In this document: positions 1-6,889 of the stretch, in pieces | How the letters are laid out: each line of letters opens with the position of its first letter | How positions within the stretch are numbered: the first letter of the stretch is position 1 | Source: Planctomycetaceae bacterium | GTDB lineage: Bacteria; Planctomycetota; Planctomycetia; Pirellulales; Pirellulaceae | NCBI GenBank assembly: GCA_007124535.1 | Contig: SLEY01000039.1 | Location: 1-13,774 of the forward strand | Direction: 5' to 3' | DNA length: 13,774 bases | Program-made: the position numbers and the translations under genes | Notes under the pieces: model-generated | What the model saw: only the letters and a program-made list of their open reading frames with translations | The model's database searches: none | What the model was told of the DNA's origin: nothing

Positions 1-1908
1 GGGCCGATTCAACCCGACCGCGTGAAAATCGTCGGTCGCCAGCACGCCCGGCACGGGCGGATCGAAGCTGTGCGTCGTGATCGCGTTCCGTGCCGACGGA
101 TCCGCTCGCAGGACGCTCAGCAAATCGGTCAACCGGGACGGCAGTCCGACCGCATCCATATCGTGAAACCGCAGCACACGCTCCAACTCGCCCAGCGTAA
201 ACGGCTGGTCATGCCCGCCGGGATGGACCAGACGGAACTCGTAAGGATTGTCGGCCAGCAGGTCCGGAAACTCGTCTTCCCCGCTGTCATAGACAAACGC
301 GCTCAACGGCTGGCCTCGGTGATCAGCCCCAAACGACTGAACCCCTCGAAGGTCGAAGAAGCTGAAAAACGAGGTCAACGATCCATCAAAAAAGTTATCG
401 GGGTATTCGTAGAACCGCGTGGCAGACAGCAGATCGAACCCCGTGCGCCCCGGCACCCGGTTCGGCCCGTATCGGCTGCGCAGCAACTCGCCATATTCAT
501 CATCGTCCTGGATCAACGAGTTGAGGTTGATTTCCGCGGGACCGAAGCCCTGTCCGCGGGGCAGATCCTGGGTCGTCTGACCACCGGCCAACGGAACGTC
601 TTGGACCAGGGGGCTGGGAAAGTGGTCCAAGTTGCCGTGCGCGTTGACGTTCAAACGGCCATCCAGATCCTGGCAAAGAATCGCCACCAGCGGTTTGTAG
701 AGCCGTCCATCGGGCGCGGTTTGAGGGGCAAAACCCGGATCGATCCAAATGCTGTCCGGCCGGCCGTCGTTGTTGTTGTCCACATCCCAGGGGCCTGATA
801 ACAACGCCTGCTCAATCTGCGCCGCCGTGCGCAGCTGGCCGTCGAATTCCGGATTGCTGCCCGTGAAATTCGGATGATCCCAAGGCATCGGACGAAAAAT
901 CACCCGGCGGCGCAAGCGGCGCATCTGCAAAAGAGCCGTGCTGGTCGGCGTCCAGTCCGAAGGCAATTCGTCGGGGTTCTGCAAAATCCCCCAAGCCGCC
1001 TGCCGCGTTCCGTCCGACGTGGGAAAATTACTGCTTTCCGTGACGTCGTCTTGCATCCAGTGATGGATCAGGGCAGGGCGGTGAAACGAGGGGATGACGC
1101 CTTGTTCGGTCACGGCAGCCAAGGCCATGTTCTGATAGTCCGCCGCGTCATAACCTTCGTTCATCCCCCCCCGCAAATAGTTTTCAAACACATCCTCCGA
1201 ACTCTCGCCCACGCGATTGGGCAGCAAGGCGTGTTCGGTCAGCCCGGTCGCATTCTGAACGCTGGGCGTATCGGTCTCCGGGTCGTAGTTCGGATTGAAA
1301 CCCGGCCCGGTGCCAGCGAACGGGGCCCCGTTCATCAGGATCGTATTTCCCCGCTGCGGCAAGACCACTTGGTTCTGATCCGGTTGGAGCGCCAGCACTC
1401 GAAAGCGGTCCACGCGAATGCCCTCGTCGCTTTCATCAATCCGGTGCGCGACCACCCGCGTGCTGAGTCCGCCACAGGGCCCGTCCAGGAAGGTCAGCAC
1501 GCGCCCATTGAAATAACCACTGGGAATGTCACTGGGCTGCTCCGGTGGCAAGAGTACGGCAAACTCGATGAATTGCCCCTCAGCCAGTTCTTCAGGCTGC
1601 TCATCCGGATCGCCAGCCTCGTTGTAAATCTCCGCCCGGAACGACTGGCCGTATTTGTCCTGCAACAGGTCATGCCCGCGGAGCGGCGAGGTCACTCGGT
1701 TCGTGCCCCGGACCAGATCGTACATCATTCGATCGGCCAAACGGGCCGGATCCTCGCCAAACAACTCCTGGCGAGCGTGCGAGCGAGCCGCGCGGTCGTA
1801 TTGCCCCGCCACAATGGCATAAGTTACTGCCAACAGCACAAACAGGACCAGCAAACTGAGCACGACCAGGATCACCACGCCGCGCCGACGCTGAGTTCTG
1901 CAAACCAT
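1..1908 (-). CDS. Large GspK-like pseudopilin, 3' end outside window
   Basis: An open frame of 636 codons runs without a stop from the ATG at 1908 to the left edge. The N-terminus MVCRTQRRRG is followed by VVILVVLSLLVLFVLLAVTYAIVAGQ. This is a prepilin-type leader with Gly-1 and one hydrophobic helix, but with Val instead of Glu at +5, the hallmark of the tip subunit GspK. The helix is followed by QYDRAARSHARQELFGEDPARLAD. Around residues 373-384 is a calcium-loop-like DVDNNNDGRPDS, then IWIDPGF, and around 407-422 CQDLDGRLNVNAHGNL; I associate this wording with very large planctomycete proteins located beside pseudopilin genes. It is already twice the length of proteobacterial GspK and not finished. 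Placement after G-, H- and I-like genes agrees with the GspK assignment. Its exact role is inferred; it could be a lineage-specific tip or adhesin-like subunit. Confidence 0.85.
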   Translation of the reverse strand, partial: MVCRTQRRRGVVILVVLSLLVLFVLLAVTYAIVAGQYDRAARSHARQELFGEDPARLADRMMYDLVRGTNRVTSPLRGHDLLQDKYGQSFRAEIYNEAGDPDEQPEELAEGQFIEFAVLLPPEQPSDIPSGYFNGRVLTFLDGPCGGLSTRVVAHRIDESDEGIRVDRFRVLALQPDQNQVVLPQRGNTILMNGAPFAGTGPGFNPNYDPETDTPSVQNATGLTEHALLPNRVGESSEDVFENYLRGGMNEGYDAADYQNMALAAVTEQGVIPSFHRPALIHHWMQDDVTESSNFPTSDGTRQAAWGILQNPDELPSDWTPTSTALLQMRRLRRRVIFRPMPWDHPNFTGSNPEFDGQLRTAAQIEQALLSGPWDVDNNNDGRPDSIWIDPGFAPQTAPDGRLYKPLVAILCQDLDGRLNVNAHGNLDHFPSPLVQDVPLAGGQTTQDLPRGQGFGPAEINLNSLIQDDDEYGELLRSRYGPNRVPGRTGFDLLSATRFYEYPDNFFDGSLTSFFSFFDLRGVQSFGADHRGQPLSAFVYDSGEDEFPDLLADNPYEFRLVHPGGHDQPFTLGELERVLRFHDMDAVGLPSRLTDLLSVLRADPSARNAITTHSFDPPVPGVLATDDFHAVGLNRP

Positions 1909-1916
1909 GACTGCAT

Positions 1917-1920
1917 CTCC
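1917..1920 (-). promoter_or_regulatory. Ribosome binding site of GspK-like gene
   Basis: GGAG, 8 nt upstream of the ATG at 1908, supports this start, which also gives a correctly sized prepilin leader. Confidence 0.7.
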
Positions 1921-2000
1921 AATTCGTTCTCGCGTGACCAAAGCCACTGCCCTTTGTCGCCCCCGGGTACCGCCCCGGGTTCCGATGCCAACCGTCACTT

Positions 2001-2027
2001 CCCTTTGGCCAAAGGCCATGCACACCG
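2001..2027 (-). repeat. Left inverted repeat with TGGCC-AAA-GGCCA hairpin
   Basis: Read on the minus strand it contains CATGGCCTTTGGCCAAAGGG, differing from the right copy at two positions in that stretch and one more in the adjoining CGGTGT(G/T). The hairpin is at 2006-2018. It begins 4 nt after the transposase stop codon, a compact arrangement. Confidence 0.85.
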
Positions 2028-2030
2028 TGC

Positions 2031-2247
2031 TCAGTCCCAGACATATCGTTCGTCAAAGGGAATTCCGTATCGTTTCAACAATGCCCGAAATTCTTCCTGA
2101 AACGTCCTTCTCCTATGATGCTCCTCCTGCCCGCGTACATATCGTTCCGCTTCCTCGATAAGCGTCGGACTTACCGCGGAAAAAAGGAAAGCGATTCTTT
2201 GTACTGAACACCAGATGCGCATAGAGCCTTGTCAGCGATTGTGGCAT
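2031..2247 (-). pseudogene. Y1 transposase remnant (IS200-like), internal deletion and frameshift
   Basis: Two pieces of one transposase can be read in different frames. From the ATG at 2247 (AGGA at 2255-2258, 7 nt upstream) the frame gives MPQSLTRLYAHLVFSTKNRF, the characteristic N-terminus of Y1 transposases. It then loses identity, and the C-terminal part continues in another frame as SPTLIEEAERYVRGQEEHHR, followed by RRTFQEEFRALLKRYGIPFD and ERYVWD, ending at the TGA at 2031-2033. The catalytic-Tyr region (ERYVRGQEEHH) survives, but the central part with the HUH metal-binding motif is missing. Family members are around 150 residues, so roughly half of the gene is gone. The join lies in the T-rich stretch near 2178-2195. 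Recognition is from memory of the family; the inactivity follows directly from the missing HUH and the frame change. Confidence 0.85.
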
Positions 2248-2286
2248 TGCGTGTTCCTGTGATAAAGGGTTCCACTCAAATCGAAG

Positions 2287-2313
2287 CGGTGTTCATGGCC
2301 TTCGGCCAAACGG
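2287..2313 (+). repeat. Right inverted repeat with TGGCC-TTC-GGCCA hairpin
   Basis: It contains CATGGCCTTCGGCCAAACGG (2294-2313). Stem TGGCC/GGCCA (2296-2308) has a three-base loop. It matches the reverse complement of 2001-2027 at 24 of 27 positions. Confidence 0.85.
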
Positions 2314-2333
2314 ATCGTGCGAAATTGATTTGA

Positions 2334-3518
2334 TTATCGGGCGGTCCAGAGCGATGAGGTTTCCAGCCGGACCGTCTTCTCATAAACGGCAACCACATTG
2401 TTCAGCACGGTCGCCTGGGTACGTAAATTGGCGTCGGGAAACTCATCCACCAAGCCGACGAATAGATCCCAATCGGACCCGTGCAGGCTCACATTTCGTT
2501 CCCAGGGTCCCTCTCCTTCCTCACCACCAGGCGCCAAGTCCACACCGCCATCCGCCCCTACCACGTGGTACCAGCGGAAGAAATGCAGGTGTTCCGGAGT
2601 CGTGGGAATCCGGGTCGACAACATGACCCAATTTCCGGGGCGGATGTCCAGGTCCTGCAGGGGACGATCGGGCCGGGTCCGCAACACGACGTCGCCACCG
2701 GCAAAGCCCATGTGAGGGATCAAGACATCCAAAACCCGTTCGTTCGCTGGACCGTAGGTCTCCCAGAGTGTATTCTCCGGATCCGGATCCTCCACGTTCA
2801 TCGACATGTCCCGATCGTGAAACACGACGATCGAGAGAATATAAGAGTCCCCGTAGTCGGTGGCGCCATCGTCCCAAATTGCCTGCAGATGTTGTTTCGG
2901 GGTTAACGTGGCCAGCCAACTGAAACGTCCCATCGCCTGCCGCCGAGTCTGGAGGTCGCTGAAGTTCTGCAGCGGCGGGAACGTGGGATCGTCCGGCAGA
3001 TCGAATACCAGATCATCCTGCGAGGAAAAGATCTCCATGGCCGCCGCCAGGGACATGCCCGTGTCCACTCCTGGAAAATTTTGCAGACTGATGCGCTGCA
3101 TCCGGGTGTCACGATCGGGATGATCCGGCGGATAGTAAGGAAAATACTCGATCGCCGCGAACTCCGTTTCGCGGGCCGCATGCGTGGCGACGAACAACGG
3201 GTCGATGCAGAACGAACGGCTGTGGATGGGATGCCCGGACGGCCACGGCGGAATCGCCCGATACGTCTGCTCGCTTGGCGAATAACGTGTCCACGTGTTG
3301 GGGCGAGCCATGCCGCGGACGTCGAATTGGCGGATGGCGTTCCGTCCCATCCGATCGGCCGTGTCGCGGATCAAGCCCCGCGTGGTGCGGACCCCCGCCA
3401 CCGGCAGGATGGTCAACACGCCCAACAAGCCGACGGCGATGATCCCCATCGAAAACAGGACCTCGATGATACTCAAACCGCGCGGCGCGCACGATGATCG
3501 GTCCGCAATACGCAACAT
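2334..3518 (-). CDS. GspI/PilV-like pseudopilin
   Basis: Predicted minor pseudopilin of 394 residues, far longer than proteobacterial GspI (about 120). The leader MLRIADRSSCAPRG is cut before LSIIEVLFSMGIIAVGLLGVLTILPVAG, with Gly-1 and Glu+5; the pattern IEVLFSMGIIAVGLLG is typical of GspI/PilV/PulI. GGAGG at 3528-3532, inside the end of the GspH-like gene, sits 9 nt upstream, and only 2 nt separate stop and start, which points to translational coupling. The rest is mostly soluble, with few recognisable motifs; DIRPGNWVMLS and FFRWYHVVGADGGVDL (about 295-335) look like planctomycete versions of this subunit. Two cysteines occur near the N-terminus. It is the last gene before the mobile-element remnant, and stops 20 nt from the right inverted repeat. 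Confidence 0.9.
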   Translation of the reverse strand: MLRIADRSSCAPRGLSIIEVLFSMGIIAVGLLGVLTILPVAGVRTTRGLIRDTADRMGRNAIRQFDVRGMARPNTWTRYSPSEQTYRAIPPWPSGHPIHSRSFCIDPLFVATHAARETEFAAIEYFPYYPPDHPDRDTRMQRISLQNFPGVDTGMSLAAAMEIFSSQDDLVFDLPDDPTFPPLQNFSDLQTRRQAMGRFSWLATLTPKQHLQAIWDDGATDYGDSYILSIVVFHDRDMSMNVEDPDPENTLWETYGPANERVLDVLIPHMGFAGGDVVLRTRPDRPLQDLDIRPGNWVMLSTRIPTTPEHLHFFRWYHVVGADGGVDLAPGGEEGEGPWERNVSLHGSDWDLFVGLVDEFPDANLRTQATVLNNVVAVYEKTVRLETSSLWTAR

Positions 3519-3520
3519 GC

Positions 3521-4612
3521 CTACCGTCCTCCCATGGCTTGACCCAGCTGAGCGAACTCGCGAGCGGCGGTCAGCGAACTGGGCAGATCGCCCCGATCTT
3601 CCCAGGCGTTCTCCGCCGTGGTCACCCGGCCGCTACGATGGCCGATCGTCACCCAAAGATTGGACGTGTTCTCCAGGTTCCGATTGTACAAGCCGCCGTA
3701 GGCCTCGGAACTGAACTCGCCCGGTTCCAGCAAGTTGTCCATGCTGCCGATTTGCAAATGAATCGCCCCCGTCGGAATGAACCAGGCGCCGTTCCCCAAG
3801 ACCGCATCCACACCACCGCCAGGGTTAAACAAGATCACCATGGGCGTCTCGAACAGACCGAACTCGCGATTGTCCAGCCCATACCCCGAGTTGGTCAGAT
3901 CGATCAGGACGCCCGAGGTCAGGGACAGGGGCGTGCTGCTGGATCGCTGCGGGGCCCGGAAAATCTGATAGGGCACCCCGTCGTCGCTCGGGTCGAACAC
4001 ACGGGGCGCCGGCTGGTGCGGCTCGGGAGTGAAGAACACGCGGCGTTCGCCACTTTCATGCGCCGCTTGCGGCCGGATCGCTCGAATGGGATAAGCCGGT
4101 CCCTTGAAGTCGAACTTGATCCGATCGCCCGGCTGAACCAGATCGGGCAAGGTGGCACTGAAACCGTCGTCGGTGCTCCGCGCTACGTAATCCGCGTCGA
4201 TCTCGGGGTCCGGGTCCGTATTCTCGAACACTTTGACCCGCGCGCCGAACAGGTCGCCCGCATAGGGCAAAGGCGTTTCCGCCAGGAACAGCTGGTCCGC
4301 GTAACGCAACGGCAGCTCCGGATCGAACCGCTCTTCCTCGGGCAGGGACACCGTATCCAGCCACAGCCCGACCGGCCGGCCCGTTTCCGCGGCCCGCGAT
4401 TTGGCCAACTGGACGTACGTATTCAATTGGCGCGAGGCTTCCCGCAACGCCCGCCCCTCCAGCCCCGTCCGCATCAGCGGCAGGGAAATGCCCAGCAGCA
4501 TCACCAGGATCATGATCACCACCAGCAATTCGGTCAGCGTCATACCTTGGTGGCGCCACCGCGTGCCGGGGCGTCGGGCTGGCCCCATCGCCGAGAAATG
4601 GTTGGACGCCAT
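3521..4612 (-). CDS. GspH/FimT-like pseudopilin
   Basis: Predicted minor pseudopilin of 363 residues. Start 4612 is supported by GGAG (4619-4622), 6 nt upstream. The frame runs back to 4726, but that would overlap the preceding gene and make an implausible leader. The 23-residue leader ends RWRHQG, with cleavage before MTLTELLVVIMILVMLLG; Glu+5 is present and Gly is at -1. The segment PLMRTGLEGRALREASRQLN, then TYVQLAKSRAAETGRPVGLWLD, matches the GspH/FimT pattern of a helix followed by a first strand after GRPV. The C-terminal part is unusually long. The 73-nt gap before it contains a small hairpin, GTCGC/GCGAC at 4633-4647. The stop lies 2 nt before the next start, so the two are probably translated together. 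Confidence 0.9.
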   Translation of the reverse strand: MASNHFSAMGPARRPGTRWRHQGMTLTELLVVIMILVMLLGISLPLMRTGLEGRALREASRQLNTYVQLAKSRAAETGRPVGLWLDTVSLPEEERFDPELPLRYADQLFLAETPLPYAGDLFGARVKVFENTDPDPEIDADYVARSTDDGFSATLPDLVQPGDRIKFDFKGPAYPIRAIRPQAAHESGERRVFFTPEPHQPAPRVFDPSDDGVPYQIFRAPQRSSSTPLSLTSGVLIDLTNSGYGLDNREFGLFETPMVILFNPGGGVDAVLGNGAWFIPTGAIHLQIGSMDNLLEPGEFSSEAYGGLYNRNLENTSNLWVTIGHRSGRVTTAENAWEDRGDLPSSLTAAREFAQLGQAMGGR

Positions 4613-4618
4613 GGCAGA

Positions 4619-4622
4619 CTCC
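4619..4622 (-). promoter_or_regulatory. Ribosome binding site fixing start of GspH-like gene
   Basis: GGAG 6 nt before the ATG at 4612; other in-frame ATG codons (4726, 4693, 4588) have no well-spaced site. Confidence 0.65.
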
Positions 4623-4685
4623 GGGGCCTCAAGTCGCCGCTCGCGACGTCTGCAAAACCTGTGTTGCGGCTCGGTAAAACTCACC

Positions 4686-5819
4686 TTATCCATCTCCCAT
4701 CGCATGATTGTGGATGTTGTCCACATAGCCCGAACCCTCCAGAAACGGCTCGCCCAGCCGCCGCTCGCTCACCGGCAGGATGGAATACGGATCGTTCTGG
4801 AACCGACCCGAATCACTCCGGTAGTAATCGAAGGAAATCGGCGTGTGGATGTCGTCTTCGTCGTAGTCGAACCGGACCAAGTGGAATTGCCCGTCGGGTC
4901 CGGCGGAAACAATCAGAGGATGGAGGGCGAAATTGAAGAAGTAGTGCGCATCGCCGTCACCCATCGGAACACTGAAACGATCGTCCACTCGCAAAGGATC
5001 AAACGGATCCCGCACTTCCGGTGCGATATACCGAGAGTCCTCATTTGCCGTCCCATCCGCGTGCGACTCACCGTTCGGCGGTTCCCCCCGCGCTTCGTCC
5101 GCGATGATTTGATGCACATCCGAATAATTGGGAATGTCTTGGGGCGTGTTCCACTGGTGATCCGGCCCCGGATGCGCCACGAACCCGGCCGGCCAGCGAA
5201 TGAAGCGGATGGGATTCCCCCAAGCGTCCAGGATTTCGGGCATCCCGTTGCCGTCCACATCCCCGATTTCGCTCTCCTTCAGGAAGTCCAGGCCGTTTCC
5301 ATCCAAGTCGCGGATCGAGGCGATGATCATGTACAAGCACTCGGCGTCTTCATAGGGGCGTTCGGCATCTGGGCTCAACCATTCCGCCGTGGCACGACGC
5401 GAATACTCGTGAGACACCGAAGGCCTCGCCAAGCGAACCGTTTGCCCACCCCCCACGGGAATATCGATCGGATCGTCCCGCACATCCTCCATCCGGTCGG
5501 GCAGCTCCAACCGCATCAGATCGCGCAGGGCATTCAGACGGGCGATCGCCACCGCGCGGGGACTTCGCCGAACATCCGCCGGCAGATTCAAGCGAAGCAC
5601 CCGGGTACGGTAACTCTCCCAACGCGTCATCAGCAGATCGTTCAGTCGGGCGATCTGGCTCCGCGTTCGGGATTCTCTGGCCTGCTCGATCGCTCCGTAC
5701 ATGGCAAACATCACCGTGCTGGCCAACAGGCTGATCACCATCACCACCACCAGCAACTCGGTCAGGGTGAACGAGCGGCGGAAGTGGTCTCGGGAGTTTT
5801 TCGAATATCGCTTGGGCAT
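4686..5819 (-). CDS. Prepilin-type pseudopilin with EF-hand-like loops
   Basis: Start 5819 is preferred to 5834 because GAGG (5829-5832) lies 9 nt before it; this gives 377 residues. The leader MPKRYSKNSRDHFRRS is followed by FTLTELLVVVMVISLLAST with Glu+5, but the -1 residue is Ser, not Gly. The helix continues into AMYGAIEQARESRTRSQIARLNDLLMTRWESYRTR, a pattern I associate with planctomycete pseudopilins between the G- and H-type subunits. Around residues 173-200 are two EF-hand-like loops, DLDGNGLDF and DVDGNGMPEILD, followed by AWGNPIRFIRWP, suggesting calcium binding (inferred). Near the C-terminus IVSAGPDGQFHLVRFDYDEDD resembles a motif of these large pseudopilins, and the protein ends YVDNIHNHAMGDG. 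Position in the cluster would suit a GspJ-like or second major subunit; sequence alone does not decide. Confidence 0.9.
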   Translation of the reverse strand: MPKRYSKNSRDHFRRSFTLTELLVVVMVISLLASTVMFAMYGAIEQARESRTRSQIARLNDLLMTRWESYRTRVLRLNLPADVRRSPRAVAIARLNALRDLMRLELPDRMEDVRDDPIDIPVGGGQTVRLARPSVSHEYSRRATAEWLSPDAERPYEDAECLYMIIASIRDLDGNGLDFLKESEIGDVDGNGMPEILDAWGNPIRFIRWPAGFVAHPGPDHQWNTPQDIPNYSDVHQIIADEARGEPPNGESHADGTANEDSRYIAPEVRDPFDPLRVDDRFSVPMGDGDAHYFFNFALHPLIVSAGPDGQFHLVRFDYDEDDIHTPISFDYYRSDSGRFQNDPYSILPVSERRLGEPFLEGSGYVDNIHNHAMGDG

Positions 5820-5883
5820 GCTGGCCATCCTCATACGCTGATGGACCTGGGTTCGCGCAGAACATGCAGGTCTCGGTGCACCT

Positions 5884-6828
5884 TCATTCCAAACTGTCCA
5901 CGAATGTGCGGCCGTCGGTGAAATTGGCGATGTTGTCCCAGTCCCCCTCGGCGTACGTATCCGGATCCAGGTACACTTTGAATCCCGCCGAATTCACCTC
6001 GCCGTACTCGCCGCTCAGTCCGGGAGCGATGATTTGAAAAGTGGTCGGATTCATCCATTGGTTGCCCGGCGGACTGGCCGGATTTACCTGACCGTCCGGC
6101 ATCGGGTTCCTCGATTGATAGGGATACAATACCGGCGCGTTTACGTTCGGGCGGCGGCGGAACGTGTTGATCTCCTCCCCGACCGTATAGGGGTGCGCGA
6201 AGTACGCGTAGGGCATCTCGGTCACCCCTGGGGGAAAGTACTCGTAGAAGATGATCTCCCGGTCACCCCAGCGATGTACGATCGGACGACGCTCCCCGTC
6301 CTGCCCCCCTTCCTCCCAACGGCTGGGAACCAAGCGCGATTCGTCGAACGGAAAGAACACGTTGGGGTCCCCGCCACTGCTGAGCGGCCGGCGCGGATCG
6401 TTCATTACTTGGGACAACCAGAACACCAGAGCTTCGGCGGGCGAAGGACGGAGTTGGATCAGATTGCTCAGCGCGGTGTCCTCGCTGTGTCGGGGGAAGG
6501 CGGTGCGGAGATGCCTGCGATAAAGCGTGTCGCGGGCCGTATCCGCCGTAACGGCTTGGAACCCGCTGGGCGGATACGCGCCCAACCGTTGTCGGTAACT
6601 CTCCATCGCCATGTCCAATTGGCTCACTTCCAAAATGATCCGCGCCTCCCTCGCCCGCACCACGGCGCGCCATACGGCGGGCAGGATCAGCGAAGCCAAG
6701 ATGCCCAGGATGGCCACCACCACCAGCATCTCCACCAAACTGAATGCGCTCGGTCTCGGCCGAAATCCGCGCGCCGCAAAAACGACTCGCAAATCGCCCC
6801 CCCGCCTTCTGCCTTTTTGCGTTTCCAT
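5884..6828 (-). CDS. GspG-like pseudopilin, copy 2 of tandem pair
   Basis: Paralogue of the preceding gene: 50 of the first 52 mature residues agree, and 20 of the last 21. Shared internal landmarks include LVFWLxQVxNDPRRPL, NPTTFQxIAPGLxGE and GFKVY. The start at 6828 is chosen because GGAGG (6835-6839) precedes it by 6 nt; the frame is open further upstream to 6936 but that would overlap the upstream gene. The resulting 314-residue protein has an unusually long 28-residue leader rich in Arg and Gly. The residue before the predicted cleavage site (SA|FSLVEMLVVVAILG) is Ala rather than Gly; Glu+5 is present. The middle has diverged strongly (HSEDTALSNLIQLRPSPAEA against the corresponding part of copy 1). 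It may be an alternative major subunit or a specialised minor one. Confidence 0.92.
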   Translation of the reverse strand: METQKGRRRGGDLRVVFAARGFRPRPSAFSLVEMLVVVAILGILASLILPAVWRAVVRAREARIILEVSQLDMAMESYRQRLGAYPPSGFQAVTADTARDTLYRRHLRTAFPRHSEDTALSNLIQLRPSPAEALVFWLSQVMNDPRRPLSSGGDPNVFFPFDESRLVPSRWEEGGQDGERRPIVHRWGDREIIFYEYFPPGVTEMPYAYFAHPYTVGEEINTFRRRPNVNAPVLYPYQSRNPMPDGQVNPASPPGNQWMNPTTFQIIAPGLSGEYGEVNSAGFKVYLDPDTYAEGDWDNIANFTDGRTFVDSLE

Positions 6829-6834
6829 GACTTG

Positions 6835-6839
6835 CCTCC
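6835..6839 (-). promoter_or_regulatory. Ribosome binding site fixing start of second GspG-like gene
   Basis: A perfect GGAGG, 6 nt upstream of the ATG at 6828, decides this start over the longer in-frame option at 6936. Confidence 0.75.
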
Positions 6840-6889
6840 ATGTCAAGCATCCTGCCTTGGACTCAAGCCGGACAACCCACCCCGGATCG

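Larger units (their letters stand above)
2001..2313 (-). mobile_element. Degenerate IS200-like / RAYT-type element
   Basis: A 313-nt unit made of a broken Y1 transposase gene (2031-2247) enclosed by inverted repeats (2001-2027 and 2287-2313), each containing a small hairpin. Classical IS200/IS605 elements lack terminal inverted repeats, while REP-associated transposase (RAYT) genes are often flanked by inverted palindromic REP units; the arrangement here fits the latter better. It sits in the longest gap of the operon; removing it would leave about 112 nt between the neighbouring genes. The exact outer ends are inferred from the repeats only. Confidence 0.7.
1909..2333 (-). other. 425-nt gap between GspI-like and GspK-like genes
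   Basis: It holds the transposase remnant with its repeats (2001-2313). The remaining 92 nt (1909-2000) contain a CCCGGG/CCCGGG hairpin (1962-1979, six-base loop), a weaker AAAG/CTTT-type inverted repeat around 1935-1957, and the ribosome site GGAG (1917-1920). No T-run follows the hairpins in the direction of transcription, so I see no intrinsic terminator. Other open frames across it are shadows. Confidence 0.7.

Noticed and set aside
1962..1979. CCCGGG/CCCGGG hairpin as a transcription terminator
   Set aside because: No T-run follows on the transcribed strand, and the GspK-like gene begins about 50 nt downstream with its own ribosome site.
22..2161. Long plus-strand open frames (22-798, 874-2100, 1907-2161)
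   Set aside because: They lie opposite the GspK-like frame, which has a leader, a membrane helix and planctomycete-type motifs; the plus-strand translations are Arg/His/Gln/Pro-rich with no recognisable domain, as expected for antisense of GC-rich genes.
2031..2222. Intact 63-residue small protein starting at 2222
   Set aside because: Its C-terminal part is the tail of a Y1 transposase and the matching N-terminus is in another frame upstream, so it is a fragment of a broken gene rather than a genuine small protein.
4613..4726. Upstream extension of the GspH-like gene to the ATG at 4726 or 4693
   Set aside because: It overlaps the preceding stop and would give a prepilin leader of 50 residues or more; GGAG at 4619-4622 fits the start at 4612.
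3494..5921. Plus-strand open frames of 480 and 506 codons (3494-4936, 4401-5921)
   Set aside because: Antisense to pseudopilin genes with clear prepilin leaders and ribosome sites; composition is typical of shadow frames.
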